Shown here: positions 44,294-56,200 of the stretch, in pieces
Layout: every line of letters starts with the position of its first letter
Numbering within the stretch: position 1 is the stretch's first letter
DNA from: Littorina saxatilis
Lineage: Eukaryota > Mollusca > Gastropoda > Littorinimorpha > Littorinidae
DNA length: 64,000 bases
Assembly (NCBI RefSeq): GCF_037325665.1
Contig: NC_090246.1
Span: 93,594,499-93,658,498, forward strand
Direction: 5' to 3'
Position numbers and translations under genes: made by a program
The notes under the pieces: generated by a model
Told to the model about the DNA's origin: nothing
Database searches by the model: none
What the model saw: only the letters and a program-made list of their open reading frames with translations

Positions 44294-47200
44294 ACACACA
44301 CACACAGTGAGAGGAAAACTTACGACAGAAATGGCCAAATACGTAGAGGTAAATCCCCAGATGACCACCATGAACACAAGTGACACCACGGACACTCTGC
44401 AGCAGAGAAATATATCATGAGCTTTATTCTCTTGTACCTTTCCTGAACGGCAAATGTCTAAGGCTACTTAAAGGCACAGTAAGGCCAAAAAAAAAAAATT
44501 GTCTGTTTAGGGTAACATGACCAAAAAAAGTAGGGTCGGTAGGTAGGTAGGGGTGTTTTTTTTGTTTTGTTGTTGTTGGTGTAAATGCTATGTTGGCTGA
44601 ACATTCACTTCTTATATTTGATGAAGACATGTTTCAAAACTAACGTATAAATAAAACAGAGAGAAAGGGAGAGAAAGAAACGCCAAATGTCTCTTTTTAG
44701 CATTTTTACCTCTTTTTTTTTCTTTTTTTTTTTTGAAATCAAAAAAAAGTTTTTGGGTCGGCGCCAAATCGATAGGGTCGGTCGGGTTACCCTAAACAGA
44801 CAATTTTTTTTTTTGGCCTAAGCCTCCCGTAAACCATCACAGATACTGTCAGGCTTTTACACACAGTACAATTACTCTTCCATTTGAACCCTCACCGAAC
44901 GGGAACATCCAAGGTGCCCTACGTAAAGAGCGAGCAATTTTCAAAGAATTAATTTTGCCGATCGTCTCCTCACACAATCGGACCATGGTGCGTTTTGGCA
45001 CTAGACCTAACTTTTAAAATCTAAATAATAAATTGACAGCTTGTTACACAAACGTTCTTAAATCATAAAAGAATTCTTTTTTCATCAAGACAAGATCAGT
45101 ACAATTCGAAGTTTTGAAAGTTTGAAAAAAGAAAAGCCCGGAAGTAGGGTCACGCAAGGTCGTGGTTCTCGTAGCAGACGACGGTTTATTCCTATCGCCA
45201 GTTCCTCTGAACAGTCAAAAGCCATCGTTAGAGTTCTTGTGAACCACAGCCGTTTGTTTTGTGCATAGTCAGAAGTACATAATAACGTGCTATTGCAGAT
45301 AAGCTCACAGCGAATAACAAAATGACGACAACATTGTGAAAAAGGGAAACTGGATCACACGGGTTCACAATGGCTCAGGGGTGAGATAAACCACGCAAAA
45401 ATAAATTCTTTGAAAATTGCTCGCTCTTTACGGAGGGCACCTAGGATGTTCTCAAGCGGTGAGTGTTTAAATGAAAGGGTGTTTGTACTGTGTGTAAAAG
45501 CCTAACAGTATCTGTGATGGTTTACGGGAGGCTTACTGTGCCTTTACCAGTAAGTAACTTCATAGTTACGTGATGACTTCGCAAAGTAAAAGGAGTGAAG
45601 TCTTCCTAAAAGCTCAAATCAAACCAACATGGAACACAATGTTTGAAAACAAATTGGAACACTCATGGAGAAACATGATGCAACACTTACACAATAAGAA
45701 TCCATCTGGATTTCTTCAGAAGACCGGTGAAGGTGAAGAAGATGATAGTGACGTACACGCAGTACACAAGGATTGTGGTCACCCATCTGCAACAAAGAGA
45801 TAGAATCGTGAGTAAAACAAGATTTACTTGACCGAAAAGTGCTCCGTCTCTGAAAGTATTGACTTTCAGTTTTACAAACAATCCACTGAAATGTAAATAA
45901 CGAAGTGACTGTGGTGAGGTGAACAAAGGTGAAAAACAAAAGAATTCTGTACTCACCGATACAAGAACAGCACAATAATACAAATTTTCGCTTATAATGG
46001 CTTTTTTTATAAGCAAAAATTTGTATTATTGTGCTGTCCATGTGTCGGTGAGTACAAAATTCCATTGTTTTTTAACAATCCACTGTCTAACACACACACA
46101 TGAGATGCAGAGAAACAGATAAACACGCATAGAGTATGACTATGAGAACGCCTATACTACTTCTTGCTCTATGCTCATTAAAGGCATTAATCTTCTGGCA
46201 ATGAAACTGAAATGATGCTGAGAGTGAGACACTATAAATTATGAAAAAAGTTGCCTTTGGAAATTGTGAGCTTTTGAAATCATGTCTACACCAATAACAC
46301 TTGGTTTTGTTGCATCACTGATATGTGGCCGTCACCAACTCCCTTGCAGACCAAACTATACGGCAGTCGACAGGAGTTGGAGAAAATGACAACATTTATC
46401 ACCAGTGCTGGACTGATTGTCTAACCTCTGCGAACGCCAAGAAGAAGAAGAAGTTGCATCACTGATAAAACATTAACCTTCAACTTTATACACTACATTC
46501 AGTGTTATTCATAGAATTTGTACATATACATAACATTCTTGTTGGAAAATAAACCGTTAACTTCATAAACCGTTCACATATATATATAAATACAATCGAA
46601 CCCCTTATTCCAGACTCCCCTGATTTAAAATGTTCCCCTTGTTATGACCTTGATTTTGAGGCTTTACAAATTTACCTACATTTTAAGATTTCTGGTCATA
46701 TTAAGACTTTATTTCCAAGATTTTAGACATTCTTAGTCTTAAAAATGGGATACATGTTATGTTCTTCAATATTCACTTCACACACTGCTCTACATACCTG
46801 TAATATTCAATCTCCTCAGCTTGGTCTGTTATCTCCTCTGTGTTGACCTCGCTAGCATCACCTCTAATTGTGTTGATCTCGGTTCTTCCTTCCTCAAGCT
46901 TGGAACCGATCTGCTTGACAATTTCCCCAATCCTTGTCCGTTCTGTGACATTTGTGATGCTGTCAAGAGCTAGCAGCAGAGAGGGTACTCCTCTTTTCTC
47001 TGTGTTGTTCGCAGTTCTGTCCAAGACTGTCAGCTAAGGACATGAGAAAACCAAAGAGGATGGTCAGTTTAGATAGGGCAGGAGTCCAGAGACAGCAATC
47101 AATGATTTTTGGAAACAACTCCTTCCGGTTTGTAGGTGCTGTGGAAGAGTGACCTTTTCTTGCAAAACCTCCGACAAACAAATGATGGACCAATCACTAG

Positions 47201-50200
47201 TGAAGGGTCAGTCAGAGACATGTGGACCGGAGCACATGTTTCCGACAGACCTGTCGCTTGTGATTGGTCCATCCTTTGTTGGAGGTTTTGCAAGAAAAGG
47301 TCCATCATTTGTTTGTCAGAGGTTTTGTAAGAAAAGGTCCATCATTTGTTTGTCAGAGGTTTTGTAAGAAAAGGTCCATCATTTGTTTGTCAGAGGTTTT
47401 GTAAGAAAAGGTCCATCATTTGTTTGTCAGAGGTTTTGCAAGAAAAGGTCCATCATTTGTTTGTCAGAGGTTTTGTAAGAAAAGGTCCATCATTTGTTTG
47501 TCAGAGGTTTTGTAAGAAAAGGTCCATCATTTGTTTGTCAGAGGTTTTGTAAGAAAAGGTCCATCATTTGTTTGTCAGAGGTTTTGTAAGAAAAGGTCCA
47601 TCATTTGTTTGTCAGAGTTTTTGCAAGAAAAGGTCCAACATTTGTTTGTCAGAGGTTTTGTAAGAAAAGTTCCATCTTCCACAACCCCTACAGAGTTATT
47701 TTTTGAATTCATCTATTATCGTGATGTCAGGGAATCCCTCTCTGAGCCTGAAAATAGATCTAATCGCAGACTTGACCCCATTCCCTGTAAAGTCAGCGCC
47801 AAAGACGGCCCATGCACGCCGACTTCGTTTCTCGCTCTGTGGAGACTTTACAGAGCAAACTTTTGAGTATAGTTTGAGCTTGGAATTTGAGTTCTCTCCT
47901 GCACACCACCCCAGATTCATCACTGCTCTTACAATGGATTTGAACAATCATGGGCAGACAAACAGTCGCTCAAAGGCAAAACACAAAATTGGTAATAGCC
48001 ATAAATGTGACAACAGCAAGTGTGTTGGTTCTGTAGTATGTAGTCTTTTTTATGATTTTGTGCTGTTTTTGCTTTTTGCTTCCCTCTGAATTTGTTTGTT
48101 TGTCAGTCCTGAAGAAGCCTCCATAGGTGAAACTTTCCACATGTTTTTGTGCGTGCTGTCCTTGTACTGGTGAGTACAGATTTATTTTGTTTCTCAACTT
48201 TGTTTATCTCACCCAGTCGTTTTGTTGTTAAGATCTTTTATGATTACATAATATTTGGTTTATAATCTTCAGTGGTACATGTACTACACGTTGATAATAA
48301 TGTTTAGATAACATTATTACATGTCAAAATAAAATTATACTCACCACTTGCATAGCATCCCTTACAGTCCTGTTTGTAACTTTCACTACACGCACAAAGT
48401 TATCCATTCCATCATGGACTTGAGAGTTGCCATAAAATGCTGTGGCAAGAGCTCCACTGAAAAGAAGGATAAGAAATGCAAAACAATGTTTTCATACTGT
48501 ATTTGACTTTTTGTCAATTATGATTATAATCGAAAATTTTTAATTAAATTTTCATTTGATTAATATACTTACCCGAGTCACATATTAGCATTGACGCAGT
48601 CGAGATGCTAGGTAGACTGAAAAAACGCTATCCCGTCTATAGTATAAGGGAAGCAACCCAAGCAAAAAAGTAGCAAGCTTGCTACCCTGGGTTGCCTCCC
48701 GTAGCGTGCATCACGCCACAGATCTCGTACCCAATACGAGACACCCTCATTCGACTTCTAGAATACAAAGAAACTAAAAGCGGGGAAGGTGGGAGGGAAT
48801 TACCTATGTGACTCGGGTAAGTATATTAATCAAATGAAAATTTAATTAAAAATTTTCGATTAAATTACATATTCTTACTCCGAGTCACATATTAGCAGAT
48901 AACTCCAACAAGGTGGTGGGTAAGATCAAAAAGTTCAAACTCACTCTAAAGTTCTGGAGAGACAAAAGCCAGCTGCCGCCAAGGAAGGAACAGGCCGAGA
49001 CCCATCCTGACAGAGGGCAGCAATGTCTGCAGAACCTGATAAGACAAAATCCTAGCGCCAGAAGCTGTGCGCAGGACATCATCCAAACCCCATAGGCAAA
49101 AAAGGCCAAGGCCCTGGAAAAGAGCTCAGGCCGAGCCGAGGGAAAGATAGCATAAGCTATGACAAGGCGGAAGGCAAGAAAATCCCTTGCCGAGAAACTG
49201 GCCCACTGCCAAAAGTCAGGAAAGGATCCCGTGAGAAAGCAACCACTGACTCACTCTAAACCCTTGCCAGGAACTGGCCCACTGCCAAAGGACAGAATCG
49301 GACCGAGAACCACCCTGATTGACAGCCGAGATGTCTCTCAGGCAAGAATGCGAAAGACAACCTCAGAGAGCCAGTAAGCTGTGCCCAGCACTTCTTCCAA
49401 TTTTCTGAACCGTAAAACAGTCCGGAAAAGGACCCCAGTCTTGGATAAACCCGACCAAGTAGAGGGAAGGACAAGCTGCCCCCCCCCCCCCCCCTTAAAT
49501 GGAAGGAAATGCTAATGGCCTGGAAAAGATCCGTGCGTAAGGTTGCCGGCTAAGCCCTGAAAAGGACCGACCCTCACGGAGACCATAAGGCAAACATGCC
49601 AAAGTAAGAAAACTTTGGGATGGAGTGAGGCCCAAAGGCCGTTGAGAGAACAGTCAGCTCCGGAAGAGTGACCAAACTCCAAACCGGAAAGAGAGAGACG
49701 CCTGAGTATCAAGTACCAGGGTCCACCTCAATGAGCAAAACTCAAGGGAGACGGTCACCAGTCGTCCCTTGCCCCTCCCTGCGCAAGCAGAGAGAGGGGT
49801 AAAAAAGGGGACGAAGCGACCTAAGGTAGTGCCTAAGCACCGCAAATGCGGACCCGCAGTGGCCAAATCCTAATGTGACCGGAGACCGGAAACAAAATGA
49901 CGAAAGCCAGCGTGATCTCAGAGCAGACTGCTTGTAGGTAATTGAAAATGAATCAAAAAACCCGAAACAGAAAGGACGAAGCTGGTAAGAAAGACGGAAA
50001 ACCGTGAAGCGAACCAGCCGTCAGCCTCCCGAGACCAGAGTTCTCAGTAATAGTCATAGTTGCAAGTGAAGAAGGGGTGACCAGGCCGGAAGCCCAACCC
50101 GGCAGAAATCGTCCCAACTCACATCATGCAAGCATGATGGAGAAGAGGAAGAGACGAAATCCGCAGTCACAAGAACCAATTGCCAAAGTCGCAACACGAC

Positions 50201-53200
50201 AGGCAGGAGACTATAACACAGGCTAAGGCCGAGAGCCTTGCTGCCCGTAGGCCGGCCATTGCGCCAAAGTACTCAAAGTACACAGGCACAGTAAGAAACC
50301 AAAAGTTTCGGCCGCCGAAAAAGATGCTGGCCTAGAGGCCAGCACCGAGAAAACTGGAACATTAGCTAGACCTCTGCCCACAAAGGGGAGGAGTAGCCAA
50401 AAAACCTGAGAAAAAGTGACAAGCCAAGAATGACTTCTCAAACATGCGTTGCCCAGACAATGCACCCTCAGGAAAATCTGAATGTTACTTCCGAGGCCAA
50501 CTCAAGTGAACCTTAAGTTTGGACGAAACACCAGAACGCGTCTGATCGCTAGAGAAAGACAAAGTCAGACTCGGCGAAAGACAAACCTGGACCAAGTCCA
50601 GAAGCTGGTGGCAAGAGAAAACGGGGAAGCCCAAAGGCAGAAACCCCCCTTTAAACGGAAATCGACCTCTCAGCACCCATACGCTGGGAAAGAGAAAGAA
50701 CGTCGAAGCCCGAAGCCACAAGCACAAGGAAAACAACAACCACCACCTCCAACGGATGAAATGGCTGTTGCTCCCGCCGAGGCTAAAACCCCGAAGCCCT
50801 AAGGCCGGCTGTTGTTTCAAAAACCCAGCGTCCTATGACGGCTGTGAAAGAAACAATCTCACCTGAGCTGAGGACGTAGGCCGCTTAGGCTGAGTCCGCT
50901 AGGTATAGCCTGCTTAGGAGCGGCCTGCTTTTGCTGCTTTCAAATTGAAGCTCAAAAGAAGGGAACCGCTGTTCTCTGTTGGTCTCAATCCCCTGCTTCT
51001 GGCATGAGAGGCCAGGCTGCCGGAGAGAGACCGTCCACCAAGGATGACGAACTGAGAATGTTCCTTGTCGACTCCTCAGAAAACCGGGAGTGGGCAAGAA
51101 ACAAGTCCCTTCCGCACGAGACCGCATGGAAATAGCGCAGAGAGGACAGCCTCATCTGTGCCTCGTTCACCCTTGTAAGTGTGGAGAGGAGTGAGACACT
51201 TCCTCCGCGTCCTGCCCTTTACTAAGGGGAAAGGGCGCCAAGGAATCTGCCAGAGCGCGAGAAAGCGCCCGCAGGAGAGTCTCGGAAATGGAACTGAGTT
51301 CCAAAAGTTGTCAGCCCCCTTCCTCAGAGAATAGGAGATTCTGCCCATAGAACGGCAGAACCGAATCCTTCCTCAACGGCTTCGTAAGAAGCGAAAGAAG
51401 TTCCGGCGTGACCGAAAAACGGTGCACGCGGACGGGGAAAGGCCAACAGGCAGCTACGAGACGACCTTGGCCAAGGCAACTTCCTCTGGTCCGCTAAGGG
51501 CACGAAGGAGGAAGCCTGCGCAGGAGCGGCAAGGCATTCCGATGCCAGCTCCGAAGCTGAACCCTGAGGAACCAGCAACGAAACCGACGCCGGAGGCCAC
51601 CCCCTGTCGAAGAGGGGGGCTCGGCGAAAAGGCAAAAAGGCGAAAAGCTACTAAGGGCGATTCTTCAAACCAGAAGTAGCTGCTTCCTCCTTGCCGACCG
51701 AAGTCCTTCCTGTTGGCAATCGATTGTGCTCATTCCCTAACTGAGAGGAGGATGAGAGGAATCAAAACCAAGGAAAGTGGGAGAGAGGAGCTCGCGGCCA
51801 CCACCGGAGTGTGTGGATGCTGCTGTCCCAACAGAGGCAAGAAGCCTGTATGCCCATAGGGCAAGCCTTGTTCGAAATTCACCGGCGACCAAACGGAAGC
51901 AGCGGGAACTGAACCGGAAAATCCGGGAGGAGCCGGAAGTGCGGCAGCAACAGCAGCGCTATGCCAAAGCTGGTGCTGAGCCACCTACGAGCTGAAGCTC
52001 GGAACCCAAAGGTAGGCCGTAGGCCAGAACCGGAAGTGACAGTAACCTGTGCACTACCCGCTTGACCTACCCTCCTGCCAAGGCCGGAAGCGAAGCTGCC
52101 GGAAATGGCTGCCGTGCAAAGGGCAAAGCTCAAACCGGAAAGGGCCATGGGCTGCCCACACCCCGATGAACTAACATTTCCAGCCGGAGCCGGAAGAGAA
52201 GCTGTCGCGGACGACTGCTTACGTATAGCGCAGCTCAAGCCGGATGGGATCATTATTTGTCCACCTTCCAACGAGGCACTACTTCCGTGAACCGGAAGTG
52301 CCGCTGTCGCGTACGACTGCCGACGTAAGGCAAGGCTCGAACCGGACGTGACAGTAGCCTGTGCACTAACCAGTGAACCTACACTTCCGGTCGGAACCGG
52401 AAGAACAGCTGTCGCGGGCGACCGCTGTCATAGGACAAGGCTCGAGCCAGACGTGACAGTAGTCTGTGCACTAGCAAGTGAACCTCTACTTCCGGCCGGA
52501 GCTGGAAGCGGCTGCCGCGAACGACTGCTGACGTAAATTCGGAAGCTGGCCAGAGCCGCCGAAGGCAGCTGCTCCTCGTACACGGACCCGAAGTCCGAAA
52601 CGCCACCTGAAGGGGACGGCTCATAGCCAAAAGAACCCGACAAATGACGCTGCGAGGGAAGGCCGTAAGCCGAACGCCCATCCTGTTGGCCATCGATGAA
52701 ACTCGCACCCCTGACTAAGAGGAAGATGAGAGTCACCAACGACCGAAGGCAGCTGAAGAGAGGAGCTAGCGGCCACCACCGAAGTGGGTGGCTGCTGCTG
52801 TCCCAACAGAGGCAAAAAGCCTGTATGCCCAGGAGAACCACCGTATTCGAAATTCACCGGCGACACAACGGAAGCAGCGGCAACCGAACCGGAAAAGCCG
52901 GGAGGAGCAGGGAGTGCAGACGCAACAGCAGAACTATGCCATAGCTGGTGCTGAGGAGTCTGCAAGCCACAACCCGGAAGCCCTAGGCCGGAACCGGAAG
53001 TGACAGATGACTGTGCACGACCCGTTTGACCTACATTTCCTGCCCAGGCAGGAAGAGCAGCTGCCGGAAACGGCTGCTGTAGCAGGGCAAGGCTCGAACC
53101 GGAAGGGACCATGGGCTGTCCGCAAACCAGTGAACCAACACTTCCGGCCGGAGCCGGAAGCGAAGCTGCCGCGGACGGCTGCTTACGTAATTCGTAGCTC

Positions 53201-56200
53201 AAACCGGCAGGGACCATGGTCTGTCCGCTGTCCAGTGAACCACTACTTCCGGCCGGAGCCGGAAGGGAAGCTGCCGCGGACGGCTGCTTACGTAATTCGT
53301 AGCTCAAACCGGCAGGGACCATGGTCTGTCCGCTGTCCAGTGAACCACTACTTCCGGCCGGAGCCGGAAGGGAAGCTGCCGCGGACGGCTGCTTACGTAA
53401 TTCGTAGCTCAAACCGGCAGGGACCATGGTCTGTCCGCTGTCCAGTGAACCACTACTTCCGGCCGGAGCCGGAAGTGCAGCTGCCGCGGACGGCTGCTGC
53501 GAGCACATACCTTGTGACGACCGTATCCCAAAAGGGACCTGCTCAGGTGCACTCCCGCAAGCGGTAGCCACCGAGCGCCGGCCGAGAAGAGAAACGCCTC
53601 CCTGTTCACCGCCTCCAGCACCAACGCCGAAGCCAGCAGGCTGGACAGGTGATCCGGAAACAACAGGAACACAGGAAGCCAACGACCGAGGGTCGCACAC
53701 CCCCGGGAGGGAGGCAGAGCTGGAAACAGGGTCCGTCCGCGCCATCTCAATTTCTGGAAGCAAAGAGGACAAAAGGCTCGCCACAAGAGTGCCAGCCTCC
53801 GGCACAGGCGCCGGGTTCGAAACGGACGTGGTAGCGGTAATGCCCGCCGCCCGCGAGCCAGACGAAGTTTCCTCCGGCGCCGAAATGGGCACCGAAAAAA
53901 CGAAGTTAGTCTTCGGGTCAGAAACGTGAACCGTGGGGTTCCTAGCCGAAGAAGTAGAAGCCGAGGACTTAGGTTTGCCAGGGCCTTTGCCATTACTCTC
54001 GGCCTTAGCCGCTCGCTTTTTCTCACTATCAGACATGCTGTCACGCGAGAAAACAAACTACTGAAAATACACAAGTCTCTAGGACGTTAAAACTTCAGCA
54101 GAATAACTAGCACAAAGTACAAGTTACAAGCAGGTAATAGTGCTACTGGTCGACGCTAAAAGTCCGAGCACGGACCCAAACTAACCAGCAAAAAACACCA
54201 CGTGTAAGCGAAAAATGGCGACCAAAATGGCGGCCACAGCAACAAACTACCGAGCAAAATTCACAAGTCCGCGGACGAGAAAATTCTCAGCAGAATGGCA
54301 AAGCAAACAACAACAAAATGGAACAATCTCACCGCTAGAAACAGCTATGAGCAGACGGGGAGCCGAGGCTGGTGGGTGTCAAGCAGACAGCAAACAACAG
54401 CCTAGGAGCGAAATCAAGCACGACCTGTCTCTCTGGCTGAAAGATGTCGAATGAGGGTGTCTCGTATTGGGTACGAGATCTGTGGCGTGATGCACGCTAC
54501 GGGAGGCAACCCAGGGTAGCAAGCTTGCTACTTTTTTGCTTGGGTTGCTTCCCTTATACTATAGACGGGATAGCGTTTTTTCAGTCTACCTAGCATCTCG
54601 ACTGCGTCAATGCTAATATGTGACTCGGAGTAAGAATATGTAATTTAATTTAAAGTTATTAGAGAATTGCACAAAGCTCGCATATTTTTTTCTTCTTTTT
54701 GAGCAAACATTTACCATGCAATATCAATACTCTGGATCGTTTTAAATCCAATGCAGCCTACCAGTCCTCAGATAAAAAATGTTGTCCACAAATATGCCAT
54801 TAGATACTGTGATCAATCATCTCAGGAACATAAAGCCACACACACAAAACTGTAGAATTAATCATAACAGACCATTATGCAAGCCTGAAGCATGCCTAAT
54901 CTTTAGACACCAATGACATTAGTGTTATCTTGAACCTTGAGTTATACAACTGACAATGACACATTAGCATTGCATGATTATACAGAGATAAACAATTACA
55001 TGTACTAACAAAAAATGATGACACTGGTGACTCACCATCCTAGCAACAAAAACAGTCCCAAGCAGAAGCGGGAGTATGTTGTGCTGCTCTGCTTACGTTG
55101 AGACTTGCGACAGCAGCGTAGGCAGAAGAAGATCAGGAACAACAGCCACAGCAAAGCACAGATGAGCATGGGTATACCTCCCCAGAATCCCAGGGACTGT
55201 TGGCAAAACAGCAAATATTCAAGAGGTTACAAACTTATACATTAGGCCAAAAAAAAAATAGTCTGTTTACGGTAACCCGACCGATCCTTTTTTTTTTCGC
55301 GCGACCCTAGACTTTTTTTTGGCATTTGGGGAAAAAAAAAAAAAAAAAAAAAACCAAAATAACGTAAAAATATGGTTTTTTGGAGAAAAAAAAAAAACTT
55401 TTAAATAAAAATCCCGACCTACCGACCCTATTTTTTGGGCCTATGATACCGTAAACAGACCTTTTTTTTTTTGGCCTTATGCACTCCATAATTTGTTCAA
55501 AAAAGGCTATATGCAGACACTCGTGTGTCCCTTGAGAATGAGATGTCTCGACTTGAATACAATTAAAAAAACACTTGTATTGTAACCTATACATATTATT
55601 CAATGATGTAATGCAGGTACTAGTACTGCTGTATGACCATTTAAAGAAAGTCAATAATAATACTAATAATAAGCGTATTTATAGGGCGCAAATCCTAAAA
55701 TAGTTCTATGCAATGTACATGATCATGTTTACCTTCCTAAATTTCTTTTTTAAATCTATATTCAGGGGTCAATCAGTTGCTTGCAATTTGCCCGAAAACA
55801 AGTCTTGTGCATAGACATTTATACTCTTCACCGACTCCACAAGCACACTTTATTACCTTTATCCCATATGTGGGGCAGGTTGTACAGTACATGAAAGCAG
55901 GCCATTGCATGAATGTGTGGGGTGTTTGAAAGGAGAAATAAACTGAAAGATAGGTAGAGACTCACAGACTTGGAAAGTTTAATCGCTCAAACTTGATAGT
56001 TCATCACGATGGGTAACAGGGGAGCAATTTCAAAATAATAAAACATTTTACAAATTATACAATGCATCGATCATTGAGAATCGGATGATGCACGATTTTA
56101 ACCCCTTTACCAAACATGGAAACTTTTGTGTCACTGTCAGTGTTTGCAATTTGTATTGTCCGTTACACCTTTAGAGACGAGAGAGAGAAACAGAGAGGTT

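Larger units (their letters stand above)
48528..54649 (-). mobile_element. DIRS-family element, 6.1 kb, lacking RT and recombinase genes
   Basis: Fossil DIRS element in the TTYH intron 48457-55035, lying in the same transcriptional direction as TTYH. Inverted terminal repeats at 48528-48757 and 54445-54649 are almost identical (GCTATCCCGTCTATAGTATA, TAGCAAGCTTGCTACCC), so it is young. The internal complementary region at 48812-48890 joins copies of both ends and places the borders at a shared AAT. A gag-like frame remains at the 5' side (54036-52621). The remaining about 3.7 kb shows no recognisable RT, RNase H or recombinase, so it looks non-autonomous, and I would call it broken at many places or rebuilt rather than whole. 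Confidence 0.8.

Noticed and set aside
44102-44420. Thr-His / Cys-Val repeat proteins
   Set aside because: Translations of the (CA)n tract. The real coding piece here is the TTYH exon 44324-44396 on the minus strand.
47273-47680. CRISPR-like array of 37-bp repeats
   Set aside because: Units are directly adjacent with no unique spacers, inside a MITE of a eukaryotic genome. The same holds for the arrays at 8175, 22745, 35165 and 37316.
50485-52845. Several 80-140 residue frames on both strands in the DIRS interior
   Set aside because: No motif of RT, RNase H, recombinase, methyltransferase or host proteins could be seen. GC-rich sequence explains the open length.
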